From the NCBI GenBank assembly GCA_012845835.1, contig JABAKD010000011.1, positions 8,928,381 to 8,992,380 of the forward strand: 64,000 nucleotides of DNA. Reading direction: 5' to 3'. A program made the position numbers and the translations under genes. Origin of the DNA: Undaria pinnatifida. Lineage: Eukaryota > Sar > Phaeophyceae > Laminariales > Alariaceae. Under the pieces are notes generated by a model that saw nothing but the letters and a program-made list of their open reading frames with translations, was not told where the DNA came from and did no database searches. Below are positions 46,101 through 57,632 of this stretch, in pieces. Every line of letters begins with the position of its first letter. Positions within the stretch are counted from its first letter, which is position 1.

Positions 46101-46929
46101 AAGATTCCGGCGGGTGCGATGGTTGGCACTGGCTACGACTGTTCGAAGTGGAGGCCAAAGACATCCGGTGGACTACCTAGAATCGCCGATCGCATGTTAG
46201 TCACGAATATTGCTGAAGCCGCTACCCAAAGCAGATTTGGCTACACCCGAAGCCGCTGTCGCAGCCGCTACGCTCAACAGTGAATTTTGATAGGGGTCGT
46301 AGTTGCCACCAGTCCCGGTTTTTCACGCTCTCCCACACGATGACCTGTATCCAAAAAAAAAAATACCTAATCCAAAATCACAGACGGCAAGGAAATACCG
46401 TATTACACATACCATACTTGAAGCAAGTAAAAATCTCACCGCCTCGCAAGCCACACCTAATTACCCACTTGCCGACGGCCAACGATCCTCTCCGAAAACA
46501 CTTAGGACAGCAGCTCCAACTGGTTTGGACACTGTCGTACGGGCATTTTTTAGGGTTCTTGCTCGGGCACGAGCTAACGCGCTTCTTCCGCTAACACTAG
46601 TTTCACCGAATTCGCCGCCCGGTCCACTTGAATCACGTATCAAATACTCTGTCGAATTCCTGAACATGAATCATGCGTACCGGCGCCGCCACTACCGTCA
46701 CTCGTGCCCCTACCGGGTCGAGCGCAAACACTTCGTCGACGTTGGGTGCCGTCCTCACCGCCCTATACAAGTGGCACCCGCCACATCTACGCTTGACGTG
46801 TCCAGAGATCGCTGATCCGCCTAAACTCGGCAAGGCTGCCACTTCCCGCTGGCAAGTACTGTGACGTGCGCCGTCGCCTACGATGTTCAACATGTTAGCT
46901 TGACTTCTATCTAAGGCGCGTGATGCCCC

Positions 46930-47530
46930 AGCTACGTTACCACCGTGCCCGAGGCTATCCCATCTTCCCCCATTAAACCGCGAACATGTGGTCGCTTTTG
47001 GCGGCGCCTTGCCCTACCCGTAAGCGCGAGGTTCGGGCAACGGCTCGCAGTATAGGCGAGCGTATCGTTTGCTTGATTTTTCAACAGTATACCACCGTCG
47101 CTGTCGCGGGCGCTAGCTTGGGCCAAGAAGGCAGCAATTCGTTTCTGCTCCACCCCGTCCAGAACTCGGTTGGAAAGACAGCCGCGCCAATACCGACGCC
47201 GCCCATCTTTCGTCCACCATGGGAAACACGAAACTCGCCGCCGATGGATTCATCGAAGATTTCAATGTCGACGGTTTGCGGTCCCCCATGGGTAACGAAA
47301 TAGGGTGTTGCCGGTGTTGGCTCGAATTTCTGATCTGGACTGGGTGGTGTCGAGACGGTTTGGTGCCTTCTTGGCTCAAGGTGGCGTGTGCGACCGCACC
47401 GGCGTAATCCGCGTCAGTACGGCGAAAGCCACTCGGCTTTGAGCAACCATCAACACCAGACCCATGAAACCGGCTTGAGAAGGTGGAGGTTCCATCGACG
47501 GTGGTTTGGCGACACATGCAAGGCGGCACT
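46930..47530 (-). pseudogene. Decayed copy, unit 4 (block f)
   Basis: A 138-codon minus frame (47113-47529) lies in a block collinear with 36900-37300: CCAATACCGACGCCGCCCAT and TTTCGTCCACCATGGG against CACCGACGCCACCAGT and CTTTCGTCCATCAGGG. No domain recognised. Confidence 0.45.
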
Positions 47531-47848
47531 ATTCAGGCCGATAGCGTCAAAAGACGATGCAAGAGCAGGTATATACAGTTTTATGGCGTAAGCCACGCTG
47601 TGGTGACATCAGCAAGGTAGAGTTACGATACAACTTCGCTACAGACGTCGGGTGGCCGCTTTCATTTGAGGCGACTACACGGTGCAATACCGACAAAAGG
47701 ACAATTCAGGCCTGCACAACCGCTGCCGGTGTTGCCGTAGTTAAATGTCGGCACAGCGAACGGATGCTATCCTAAAGTGCCTCCGGACCCGTCCGTCCAG
47801 AATATTGTAGACGATCTCCTTGAGCGAAGGCGTTCGAAATCATGCCTT

Positions 47849-49198
47849 TCAGCGACGGTGCCTGGGGAGTGGTAAGGCGAACAGCACGCAGCACGTGGTG
47901 CTCGACACAACTTTCCCAGCCCTTGGTTCAAGATCCTGGATGGAAATCATCGCAAGATAGACGAAGCCTAGGCACGGCATCACGCAAGGCAGATATAAAG
48001 GGCACCAAGTCTGACACGTGATTGATTGAGCTAAATGGGATGTGGGTGGTATGGCTATCAATACACGTGTGTCCATACGCGTATATGCCTTTCGCGTCGC
48101 TGTTCCTTCTTTCGGACTGGGTAAGTCATCACCCACTGTGGTGAGAACAACTGGAGGCACTACCGCAGGCACTACCGGGGCAACATTATGAGCGGGAATT
48201 GAATTTGTGGCGGGACCTGGGGGCTCTTTTACCACAGGGGAAGCAACCCCAAGCCTCGAATTGGCCGTATTGCTTACGCCGACCCAACCAACCACCGAAT
48301 TTTCTTGACCCGAAACGCACGCCCAGCATCACCGCCACTACCGTCGTATACAACCCTAACAACGCCGCCGGTACCCTGACCACCACCCGTAACACCACCT
48401 GTACCGTGAACTCCGCCAACCGCATCACAACCACCGCCATCCCCAACACCCAGACTCCCAGTACTGTCGCCAACACAGCCACCAGCACCACCACCAACCT
48501 CTTCGTGAACACCCTTTAAAACCGTTTCCTCGGACAACGCGATGGCAAAGCAGGCACTGCCCCTTTCGTCAAGCCCCGGAAATGCTCGGTTGCCCCTTCC
48601 CCTCCGCGAAACCGTTGCCATGGTACGGCGCGGTGTTCCTCATCAGAGCCTGAGAAGAAGCTCCTCCCTCAAAACCGTTGCCATGATGAGGCAGATTGTT
48701 CCTCATCGGATGCTAGGCCATGGGCATGGAAGGGGGGAACCACGGGGGAGGAGTGGCTCCAACGGGGGTCATGGAAACCTCTGGCAGCGCAGATGCCGGG
48801 GCTGACCCCAAGCACGCCGCGGCCGTGCTCTGTTTGTCCTGATGGGACATCTCCGGGCATAACGATCGCACCATGTGAAAAAGTTGCAGCTGCTGCCGCA
48901 TCCGCGCCAAAAACGGATCTTCACCCGTAACCGCCAAGAGTTCCGAGAGATCAGTAAAAGAAGCGGCGCCGGAGCAGGAGCAGGAGCGCGCAGGGTAGCC
49001 GCCGCTGCAGCCACATGGTCGACCACCGCGCGAGACCGGGGCGCTTCCGTTAGTACGGCCGGGATGGGCTGCCGCAAGATGACGACGAGACAACCAGAAG
49101 AAGTCATCCACAGCATTTATGTCGTGGTGGTGGTTCACCATAACTCCTCCCTGGCCGGCCAAGAGGAGAAGGATAGGGCATCGTTGTGTCGCTTTCAA
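47849..49198 (-). pseudogene. Broken coding remnant, unknown protein
   Basis: Coding-like minus-strand sequence in shifting frames. The frame 49198-48713 has a convincing segment with FTDLSELLAVTGEDPFLARM and a helical continuation ending in a Pro-rich stretch. It meets an in-frame TAG at 48713-48715, but the same frame continues with a duplicated HGNGF motif (two ~60-bp units) before a TGA. Further coding-like pieces lie in other frames: a Gly-rich segment at 48621-48274 and a Pro/Val-rich segment at 48295-47849. This fits either a pseudogene with a premature stop and frameshifts or several exons with missed introns. The family is not recognised. Confidence 0.4.
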
Positions 49199-49688
49199 CT
49201 AACCATTACTGTATTGGTAGTATCCTCCACCGAACGCTCGTCGTTCGTTTGAGGGAATGCGCCGACCGCTTAGTATATTTGTATACCTTGCAACGTAATG
49301 ATGATATTTCACGGCCGTCATGAAAGAAATTAGTTGGATTCCTGCCCGACGCACAACCCGTACGTAGCGCTACCATGACCGGTGGCGGGGACGGCGATTG
49401 CACAGTCGCCGCTTCGTTATAAGCAGCCGTAATGTCGTTACCACAGGAGCAAAGAAGGTGATCCCACCACCAAAACAATGCCCCATTCGGTGTAGTGGGC
49501 CTCCCAGATGACGATGGCGACGGTGGCCACCAAGACCTTGTGGGCAAACACGGAACGTCAAGCGCCGAGGCCCCCCAGCCCGTTTTGTCGCGTTGGACAG
49601 CCAGATTGGTGGATCTCGGCAGGTGTAGCAAAGGGAAGCGTATTTGATACAGTTGTAGCAGTGTTTCTAGCGGAAATCTTGAACAAAG
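49199..49688. other. Gene-free stretch
   Basis: No feature recognised between the coding remnant and the CCAGTA repeat. Confidence 0.35.
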
Positions 49689-49837
49689 TACCACTATCAG
49701 TACCAACACCAGTGCCATTTCCAGGACCAGTACCAGGACCAGTATCGGTATCAGCATCATTAACAGTACCAGTACAAGCGCCGGTACCAGCAATAGTACC
49801 AGTACCAGTGCCAGTATGTACCTGTACTAGTACCAGT
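49689..49837. repeat. Impure (CCAGTA)n microsatellite
   Basis: Repeats of ACCAGTACCAGT-type hexamers with substitutions. It is the apparent source of long Val/Pro-rich and Thr/Gly-rich open frames on both strands. Confidence 0.85.
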
Positions 49838-50152
49838 GGCAACTTCATGAAATTCCAATGAGTTAAGAAACGAAAAGCTAATAACTTTCTGCATAATGTT
49901 GTGTAACTAGAATGTTCTCGGATTCATAACGATGGGAAGCAAAAGTACGCCAAAGCGTCGGTCCCAAAAAGGCGAACAGCGCAAAAACGGTTTACACCAC
50001 AAACATATTAAAACCTCTAGTTACTTCGTTTGAATATGAAATGGTATCTAAACCTTAGCGCCACCGCAAAAACTGGAACTCTTCGAATGTTGTGTACTTT
50101 CATAATGTGTAAAAAAATAAACTATTTGAACTTGGTTTCAGTATAGGAGGGT

Positions 50153-50286
50153 GCGTTAGTACAGAATCTATCGACGATTTGCCCTTTCTTTGTTTCCGTC
50201 ACACCCCCATCCCTTGTACCCATTTAGTACGGAGTCTATCGACGATTTGCCCTATATTTCCGCCACACCCTCATCCTATTTACCCA
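50153..50286. repeat. Tandem duplication, about 69-bp unit x2
   Basis: TTAGTACRGARTCTATCGAC, GATTTGCCCT, TTTCCGYCACACCCYCATCC and TACCCAT occur twice in order. Confidence 0.85.
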
Positions 50287-50432
50287 TGATTTCCTTCACA
50301 GATCCGCCAAACTCCATTCTTGCTTTTTTCCTGTTTCTTAAAAAAAATAAACAACATAAACGTGGTTCTCTATAGACTAGAATTTTTAGTGTAAAAATGT
50401 AATACGAGTAAAAAGTAAGAGGAATGTTATTA

Positions 50433-50538
50433 TGACGGAGAACGATAGTAAATAGGACCAAATATTGTTCGTAAAATAGATTAATACAACATAGGTGTTG
50501 TGTTCACCGTAGGTCCTATTTACTAGGGTCCCCCGTAA
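50433..50538 (-). mobile_element. Family D MITE-like element
   Basis: Left GACGGAGAACGATAGTAAAT, right ATTTACTAGGGTCCCCCGTA, each continuing into AGGACC/GGTCCT. The interior is the reverse complement of the copy at 29977-30081, with moderate divergence. Confidence 0.85.
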
Positions 50539-52009
50539 TAGGAATCAATTGGGAACCGATAAGAATAATATGTTGTTTGTTGTTCACAATAAAGAATTCG
50601 GCGTTATGGTAACATCGTTTTTTTTTTCGCGGGGTACGTACGTAGCTTACTTACTTTGACAGCAGCAGCTGGCATTGTTTGGTTGATCGCGCTTGTGGAA
50701 ATACCAAGTGGATACCGAACGGGACGGTGCTGGCAGACTGCTGGTAGAACACGTGCACAGACAGAGCTGTTGTTTACATCTGGACAGCGGTCGCTCACTA
50801 GACCAGATAATTCATGATTTGGTCATTCTCGAGTTCATCGCTAGACCGCGAATCGGGGAATTAGCGAGAGCAAGAAGCAACATCGAAGGCGAAGCGCTTC
50901 ATACGAGGCGCAGGAAGCGAGCGCTGAAGCATCGACAACGGGCCTCGCCTTGACCGGTATGATATTATTACGTGCAGATAAGGGTTGTTTTTTGTCTCCT
51001 CAATCCCCGATACTGGTGGGTCGAGAGCGTATGTGCGCGATTGGCCACTTTCAACACGAGAAAAACTTATTTGGAAAACATTAAGTGTAGTTTGGTTTTG
51101 ATTGGTCTAGACGCTCAACACCCTTAAAGAATGCGATTTCGAGGGTAAATGAAATTTGAATTGAACCAAAAAAATGGAAAGCCTTGAAAGACTTTTTAGG
51201 CGGGAAATCCAATCCCAAATCCAATTTGGGAGTTGGCCCACAACTTAACGTGGCATGTTCGCGGTGGGACAAACAGCCGGGGAAGCCTGGCTCAAATATT
51301 GGCCTAGTCGACGGCCACTATCGAGGTGATAAAACGCGAACCTCAACGAGAGGCGAACGGTGCAATAGCCGCGCCCACGCCTACAGACCATAGAACATTG
51401 TACTCCGGTGGTGGCGCCTCAAAAAATATCGTGGCCAATTTTTTCAAGCAGCTCGCTCGGGAAAGTCGCACGAAAATCGACCGAACGAGCCATAAGCACG
51501 GGTGTTTGCTCAATATTTCGATAGCTTCGTCGTCGTCGTGCTTCGCGTGCGGCGGTTTCAGGCTCTCTCAGCTCCCACGAAAAGAGACCTTAAGGCGATG
51601 GATGCCGAGCGTGGGTCACCAAAAAAAGGGGAGGCTGGCGGCGGCGGGCACACGACAACGCAAGCCATCGTTCTTGTCTATTCCTGTCGGTGTTCATCAG
51701 CAGGGTGTGTGTTGTGTCACTAGCTGCGTTATTCCGACTTCCCGCATGTTTGCAGAACAATGCGCTCTTTCCTCGATGACAGGAAGCGAACCAGTTTTGT
51801 TCGCGATATGGCATCCAAAGTGGACGACATTTTTCCAAATTGGATATATTCTATCGTTGAAAATGGCCCTAAGGCTGACGTCATATTTCACGGCCAAATT
51901 TTTCCACGTTCAATGTTTTTCGAAAAGAGACGTCACGATCTTAGATGACGAGCAATGACGACCAAGGATTACCCACCAACCAGAATTCCAAGGCATTTCC
52001 CGGGTCGGT
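50539..52009. other. No firmly supported gene
   Basis: The + frame 50693-50953 (86 codons) has a charged Arg-rich helical end, and the + frame 51326-51958 (210 codons) is open throughout. Neither shows a domain, membrane segment or conserved motif that I recognise. The 210-codon frame is overlapped by shorter minus frames. Treated as candidates only. Confidence 0.25.
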
Positions 52010-52215
52010 TCACCTTTCGCGGGTCGGGTCGAGTCGGGTCTGGGTGACCCAAACGGAACCGTGAGATTTTATAACCTCTTGGCCCGAACCGTTCCTGGGT
52101 GACCCGAACCGAACCGTGCGATTTGATAACCTCTGTGGCCCGACCCGTTCAGACCCATGACAGTCCATACTACCTCCTGACCCGACCCGTCTCAACCCGC
52201 GAGGTGTTGAGAACC
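52010..52215. repeat. GACCCGACCC / GGGTCGGGTC-rich degenerate array
   Basis: Alternating GGGTCGGGTC, GACCCGAACC and GACCCGACCCGT with spacers ACCTCTTGG / ACCTCCTGA. It shifts from G-rich to C-rich on the same strand, so it can fold back on itself. Confidence 0.7.
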
Positions 52216-54925
52216 TCCTGACCCGACGGGTTATGACCCGTCAAAAGCCCTGAGAAAATCCAACCTAAACGAATGACCAATCAGAAAATTGCAGACACGG
52301 AATGTAACGCATTTCAAAGTGACAAAGACATAGTCGAACAACAGTTCATATAACGACGCACCACACGACAGTACAGCGTGTAACACCGCGACATCACTCT
52401 CCCGGGGGTGAGCCGTACCACCGCTGACCGAAAACTTTTTTCAGGGCTGATTAGCTCGTGTAGAGCGACCCCCCCCCTACCGCCCTACCCCCACGCGCCC
52501 TTCCGAGTCTTCTCGTCTCACAACACATTCATCCCAGATCAACGGAGGACCCTGCGATATGCCCCCGCTCAAACAGGAAGAACATGTGCAGATACCGACG
52601 CGTTCACTACGGTGTGCGCGTCTCGTCACACGTTCAACATAATATTCGCCAACAGCAGAAGCACAGTTTTAACGGTCTACTGTAGTGCTGGTAAGACCGT
52701 TATGGCACAGTTACAATAGCAGTCCTCTGTAGTGGCTGCAACAATAGTAATATTGCGGCGATCAAAAATCAGCGACCACTGTCTTTGCCGTTGGACTACT
52801 CCGGTGCAGTATTTTCTTCGCAATACGGTAATGGAACCTGCATTTCAAAAGCAAAACTTCTACACCACACCATTGCACCCACCCTAATAGCGTGCTGCCG
52901 TGTGGTGCGTTCTTGCCCACGGCCCAAATGGATGTCACAACCGATCACTAACGATTGGCTTCCCGCCCACGTTTACGGACCAAATGGATGTCGCCACCGG
53001 TCACTCAAGGCTTGCATCCCGTGCACGTTCCGACTTGGAAGTCTCTACCGCAACCTTATTCCAGCGTCCCTCTCCTATTACACATTCCCACTGTTAGCAG
53101 GTCAACACTGAACGGCAATGCCGTAAGTCAAGGCAAACAAAAAATATCAGGGATGGACACCGAGACTTAGTTGCTACCGGTACTGCTCTATTGATGCCTC
53201 ATTCTGCTGAAGACATGAAGCAAGCATCTAAACGGCGGTTTTGACTCGAACGCACGCGTACCGCTGAACATCAAAATGGCCGACCATCACGCTTTCCTTC
53301 TTTGGTATAGCACACCCTACTATTTGACCACCGGCTAGTTGCTACCGCTGTGCGTTGTCTGGGCATGAAGGCTATTACCAGGCATTGTTAATTGGCTAGC
53401 GGCGTGATAACCAGGTACTGGCTTAGTACTTAGTACCATTATTAACAGTACCTCGAGTCTCAAACGTTCCAGTCAGATGCACAGACGCACCTCCGGAAAA
53501 TTGCACCGTTCAGCTAACTGTAATATCTAGGGGCAACAATTGTCTCGCCGCCGACCTACTGTTAGCATGCTAGCAGCCCTAAAGATTACCGAGTATCAGG
53601 ATATACTGATCGGTGCCTGCTCCTGCAACCCCTCTTACTACCAACTACGCTACCTGGTTGAGACAAAACACCCGGGGAACCTACTCTACGCAGAACGAGA
53701 AGCCAAAGTGATGTCAAGCATTCGCTTTGCGTGTGCTTTCGAGTTCATATCGTGCGGAGCAACAGCCTATGGGCCGCAGGTCAGCACGCCAGCGATCTAG
53801 CGGGGTATTGACAGCAAGGTAGCAAGCCCTTTCCCCCTCCTCGCCTCGGCGCCGCCAGAAGAACACGGGAGCGACTGATTGCTCTGTACAGCTCTATGTA
53901 CCATACTAAGGACACGTTTGAACGGGGTTCCCTCAAAAACAATACTGGTACACGACTCTGAGAGCGCATTTAACCCCTCAATGCCGTCACACCTGCCGTC
54001 AACGCCGCCCATATTGAGTCGCTGTTATGCCGAAACTGATAAAAAAACGGAGTGTGTAACGGCTTCTGCTTGGGTTTAGGACCATACCTAACACACCAAG
54101 CATAATAGGGGGGACGCGCCCTCCTTCTCAGCATCAAAACCACTTTAGCAAATATCCGTGTCTGCTTCGTTTCGTTTAGGAGAAAAATGGCGAACCATAT
54201 GCACGAATCTCGGGGAAAGCCCTGCGCCCCCCCCCCCCCCCCCCCCCTCACGGGTATAGCGTATAAGTTCGGAAAAAACAATCTCGATCTCACCGCACCA
54301 AAGAAGAACCATGCCCACGGATACCCGTTCCATCCGTCCCTAACAGAACATATCCCGAGTCAACACACTGCTGTGGGCTGACCGTCTGAAACTACCATAA
54401 TGGCATATGTGTGGTAAAGACGGCACCGTGTGGAGCCGGGCGGAAAAGCTAGCTAATTGCGGCTGTCGTCTCTGCCTAGGACAATGCACCCCTCACGCGA
54501 AAATAACCAAAATACCTTCGTATTTAGTATACTCGGTCGTGGTTTTACCGTGCCGAAGGAAAGCTTGAAGAGAATGAGTGAGCAAGACGAGCGCCAACAA
54601 GCAAGCAATTCGGAGTTGACAGTTTGCTCTCCCCTCGCCTCGATGCGCCCACACAACCCACGATGACAAGAGAAAACTCTCGGAAACGCGCATTCAAAGC
54701 CGCCAACCACATTGGCTCGATGTCGTGCACAAACCACACCAGGAGGGGCAGAGCAATAGCATCAACAAGTGCCGGGCCTCACGACAAGATCCAATACAAC
54801 ACACCAAACACCGCCCCACCACATGATACCACCACTCCACCACACTGACACGTTTTTCGTTTTTGTATGGGACGCACAGTAACAGAAATACATGCAAACC
54901 TCGCAGAGCATCCTTCTCGCTTCCC
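52216..54925. other. Gene-free stretch
   Basis: A short repeat ACCAAATGGATGTC / CCCAAATGGATGTC (52923-52990, two to three copies) and a C-run at about 54226-54247 (open frames nearby are artefacts). No gene or element boundaries recognised. Confidence 0.35.
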
Positions 54926-55166
54926 TCACCCTGTCATCTCGCTTTCGACGCAAAAACCGCGGAACCTCGACCCCGATCCCACCAGTAACAAACGACCCTC
55001 CCTATGGAAACCCGTTTCACCCTTTCTAACTGGGGTAACCCCTGAATCGAAACAATTATGCGCTCTCGCAAGTTGAGCTTCGTCGGAATTAGCGCCACCG
55101 TAGTGAAGTAGAGCAGCAGCGGTAGAACTGTGCAGCAGGGCGACAAAGTTCTCAAACTCTACGTAG
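54926..55166 (-). CDS. Candidate exon, EF-hand-like fragment
   Basis: The minus-strand frame opens after an acceptor-like TTGGGTAG at 55167 and reads YVEFENFVALL, then a spacer, then DEAQLARAHNCFDSG. The first motif resembles the end of an EF-hand loop plus exiting helix (x-I-x-F-x-x-F), and the second resembles the entering helix of the next EF-hand (AFxxFD). The Ca2+-binding Asp residues of a full loop are not visible in this piece. It begins with one base of a split codon, compatible with the exon at 56925-57281, which ends with two. It may thus be the next exon of that gene or a separate gene. The 3' limit is uncertain (a TGA at 54926-54928, or a GTGAGG donor just before it). Confidence 0.3.
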
Positions 55167-55599
55167 CTACCCAAGATAACAGCACCACTTGTGTATCATA
55201 CCGTACTGAGCTACAACGATAGTGACGACAATCAATCACATATCATCGGCGTTCGATCGTGTTTCTATCGTGCAGAGGCAGCTCGCAGAGTAAGGAGGGA
55301 GGGGATAATGTACCTAAACAGCAGCGCTTAACATAAAAAATCACGAAAGCACTCGATAATCCTTTACAACAAGTGCAAATAAGTTGTCCTACGGTGGCGT
55401 TCCCTTCGGTTTGATGTCATGATGTCGTGACAGTAGTGCACCAGGCGACACAACCGAATGGATGCAACCAACACGAGGCTTATTGCCCGTCGCTTCCAGG
55501 GTGCCGATATTCGGTAGTTCTAGAACTTCATGAAGCTGCCTCGGCCGCGGCTCGTCCTCCCTGCCGACCTGCGAGAGGGAAGCAGTAGTGGGAGTAGCA

Positions 55600-56262
55600 A
55601 GGGTGCAATGGTAATGGTGTTGGTAATGAAAATGGCAATGGTATTGGAAAAGGTACGAATGAAAACAGTACTGTTAGTGGTACTGTTTGTGGTACTGGTA
55701 ATAATACTGGTTCTGGTAGTGGTGATGACAATGGGAATGGTATTGGTACTGGCACTGGTATTGGTACTGGTGCTTGTGCTGGTAATACTGATGCTGGTAA
55801 TACTGGTACTTGTAGTAATGGCACTTGGTGCTGGTAATACTGGTACTTGTAGTAATGGTACTTGTAGTACTGGTACTGGAAGGGGTAATGTTAATGGTAA
55901 AGGTAACGGCAGCGGTAATGGTAATGGTAGTGGTAGTGGTAAAACGTTAGTGGTTATGGTGATGGTGATGGTAATGGTGAAATGGTAGTGGTAACGGTGA
56001 TGGTAACGGTAACGGTAATGATACTGGTATGGTAGTAGTGATGACAACGGTAAAGGTAGTGGTAAAAATAGTAACAGCAATGGTAGTAGTGGTAGTGGTA
56101 CAGGTATAGGTAATGGTAAAGGTATGGTGATGGTAACGGTAACGGTAAAGATAATGGTAATATGGCAGTGGAAATGGTAATGGCCACGGTAATGGAAATG
56201 GTAATGGCAACGGTGATGGAAATGGCAACTACAAGGGTGATGGTAATAGAGTAATGGTAAAG
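55600..56262. repeat. Degenerate (GGTAAT/GGTACT)n low-complexity block, ~660 bp
   Basis: Impure hexanucleotide and related repeats: GGTACTGGTA in the left half, GGTAATGGTAACGGTA in the right half. The minus strand yields long Leu/Pro/Thr/Ile frames (up to 186 codons), which are artefacts of the repeat. Confidence 0.9.
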
Positions 56263-56387
56263 CCCATGGTACTATTTAGGGGAAATTGACAAAATCGGGT
56301 ACACCCGGGTGGTTTATGAACAAAATCGGGTACCTTTTTTTTCGCGACGGGGCGCGCTTACGTACGTCTGCAAAGCGCCTCCACACA

Positions 56388-56458
56388 TACTGCGAACACA
56401 CACATACTGTAATGCGAATATATACTGTGATGCGAATACATACTGTACTGCGAACACA
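56388..56458. repeat. 18-bp minisatellite, ~4 units
   Basis: Imperfect units of ACATACTGTAATGCGAAT. Confidence 0.8.
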
Positions 56459-56639
56459 ATAAATGTGAACTGCTCGGGGCGGATGATTAGTCTAGTGGAG
56501 TATTATCGTATCAGCACTATTCGAAAACTGTTCACGCGGACAAAAACAACACCAACAATGATGGATATCGTTACTGCCGTTGATGCTGTTGCTTTTACTA
56601 GTATACCTACTATAAATAAGTAATATTATAGTTTTATGT

Positions 56640-56920
56640 TTCTGCTACTACTAACCTAACACCGCCACTACTGCAATATTACATCACATTACTATTCCTC
56701 TTGCTACTGCTACTACCGCTACTTCTACCGTTAGCACCACTCACTGCTATTACTACTTATGCTACCGCTACTACTGCTACTACTATGCTACTACTACTGA
56801 TACTACTACTGCTACTACGACGGCTACTACTACTGCTACTACTAATACTACTACTACTGCTACTACCCCTACTGAACTACTACTGCTACTACTACACTGC
56901 TACCGCAACCACCACTACAC
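56640..56920. repeat. (CTACTA)n / (CTGCTA)n low-complexity block
   Basis: Impure CTA/CTG triplet repeats. If the minus-strand gene model is right, this block lies just inside the intron after the exon at 56925-57281. Confidence 0.85.
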
Positions 56921-56924
56921 TTAC

Positions 56925-57281
56925 CGAAGAGTGGCCGACCTAGTCACCCTCATTGATGGGTCAGACACGTTCATCTCAGCTTTGTTTGCCCTGGTGGACA
57001 CGCTCGTCTCAGCCTTGTTCGCCCTTGTGAACACGCTCGCCCCAGCCTTGTTTGCCCTTGTGGACACGCTCGTCTCAGCCTTGTTCGCCCTTGTGGAGTA
57101 CTTGGACATCGTCGCATCTTTCTCCATCCCCAGCGCTGCCCGAGACGCCCGTGAAGCCGAGCGAAGCACCCGCTGTGACTGCGGGAGGACCGTTTTCTTT
57201 CGCGTTGAGGTGGTGGTGCTGCGGGTCTTCTTGGGGCTCTGGCTGGTACCGACGCTGTCCACGCTTACCCTCTTGGTAGCG
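56925..57281 (-). CDS. Exon of multi-exon gene: basic, 11-residue-repeat protein segment
   Basis: Minus-strand exon bounded by acceptor CTGTACATAG (AG at 57282-57283) and a consensus donor GTAAGTG (GT at 56923-56924). It starts with the third base of a codon, exactly completing the AG left by the upstream exon (57633-59500). Unspliced, the frame would stop at TAA 56921-56923, inside the donor. The product is very basic and Ser/Thr/Lys-rich, with RVLRSASRAS and RVTRSATLR. It has four 11-residue repeats (consensus STRANKAETSV) encoded by a 33-bp minisatellite at 56964-57095. Probably intrinsically disordered. Family not recognised. Confidence 0.5.
56964..57095. repeat. 33-bp minisatellite x4, in frame within an exon
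   Basis: Four exact-length units of GACACGCTCGTCTCAGCCTT GTTCGCCCTTGTG with 0-6 substitutions. The 33-bp length keeps the reading frame (11 codons per unit), so copy-number change would not break the protein. Confidence 0.9.
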
Positions 57282-57632
57282 CTATGTACAGGTTGTGCAT
57301 TGGGACAAGCAGGGTAGAAAAATATTTAGTGACTTTGGCCCCAGAAGCGAACACGCACAACTGCAGTTCAAGGGACATGTGTAGTCTCGTGATCCCCGCC
57401 ATCCTTCAAGGAAACGACTCAAAAGTCTATAAAGGCCACCATAAACTCGTTTTACGCGGTGAAAGCTTCCATGACGTTCTTCGCCCATTCAAGTGGTGAG
57501 CGTTTTGACTGCCACAGCCGCTACCACGGTATCAAGATCGCGCTGTTCGAAGTGTATCCGTCCGTCCGTCCACCCTAAATATCCTCAAAAACACGGACCT
57601 GCCAGGTGTATACTAACCGAATTGCTTCGTAC

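Larger units (their letters stand above)
34080..47600 (-). repeat. Tandem array of decayed ~3.1-3.6-kb segmental copies
   Basis: Blocks recur in the same order and orientation. Block a (TACCCAGCCTTCGAGTGGCA type): 34090, 37415, 42450. Block b (TTTCGAATCTCCGATG...GATCGTCGATGCTNTG type): 34830, 38405, 42870. Block d (ACGGCGCTAGCGGT...GGCGACATCCCACTG type): 35890, 39360, 45970. Block e (CACCGAATCAACYGC...GCTCCGTCGACAG type): 36375, 39810, 43420, 46605. Block f (GCCACCGCAATCGC, CTCTGCCGGCRAGCGG type): about 36830, 40280, 43830 and 46930. Spacing of block f is about 3.4, 3.6 and 3.1 kb. The units are strongly diverged and carry different later insertions (family A at 35160 and 42198, family B at 45125). 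Blocks d and f resemble the exon at 57633-59500, so the strand is given as that exon's strand. Confidence 0.7.

Noticed and set aside
48199-48519. 106-codon + frame rich in Thr/Asn
   Set aside because: It is antisense to the Gly-rich minus remnant and reflects the GGTGGT-type composition.
55520-56228. Leu/Pro/Thr-rich frames up to 186 codons
   Set aside because: They arise from the GGTAAT-type low-complexity block.
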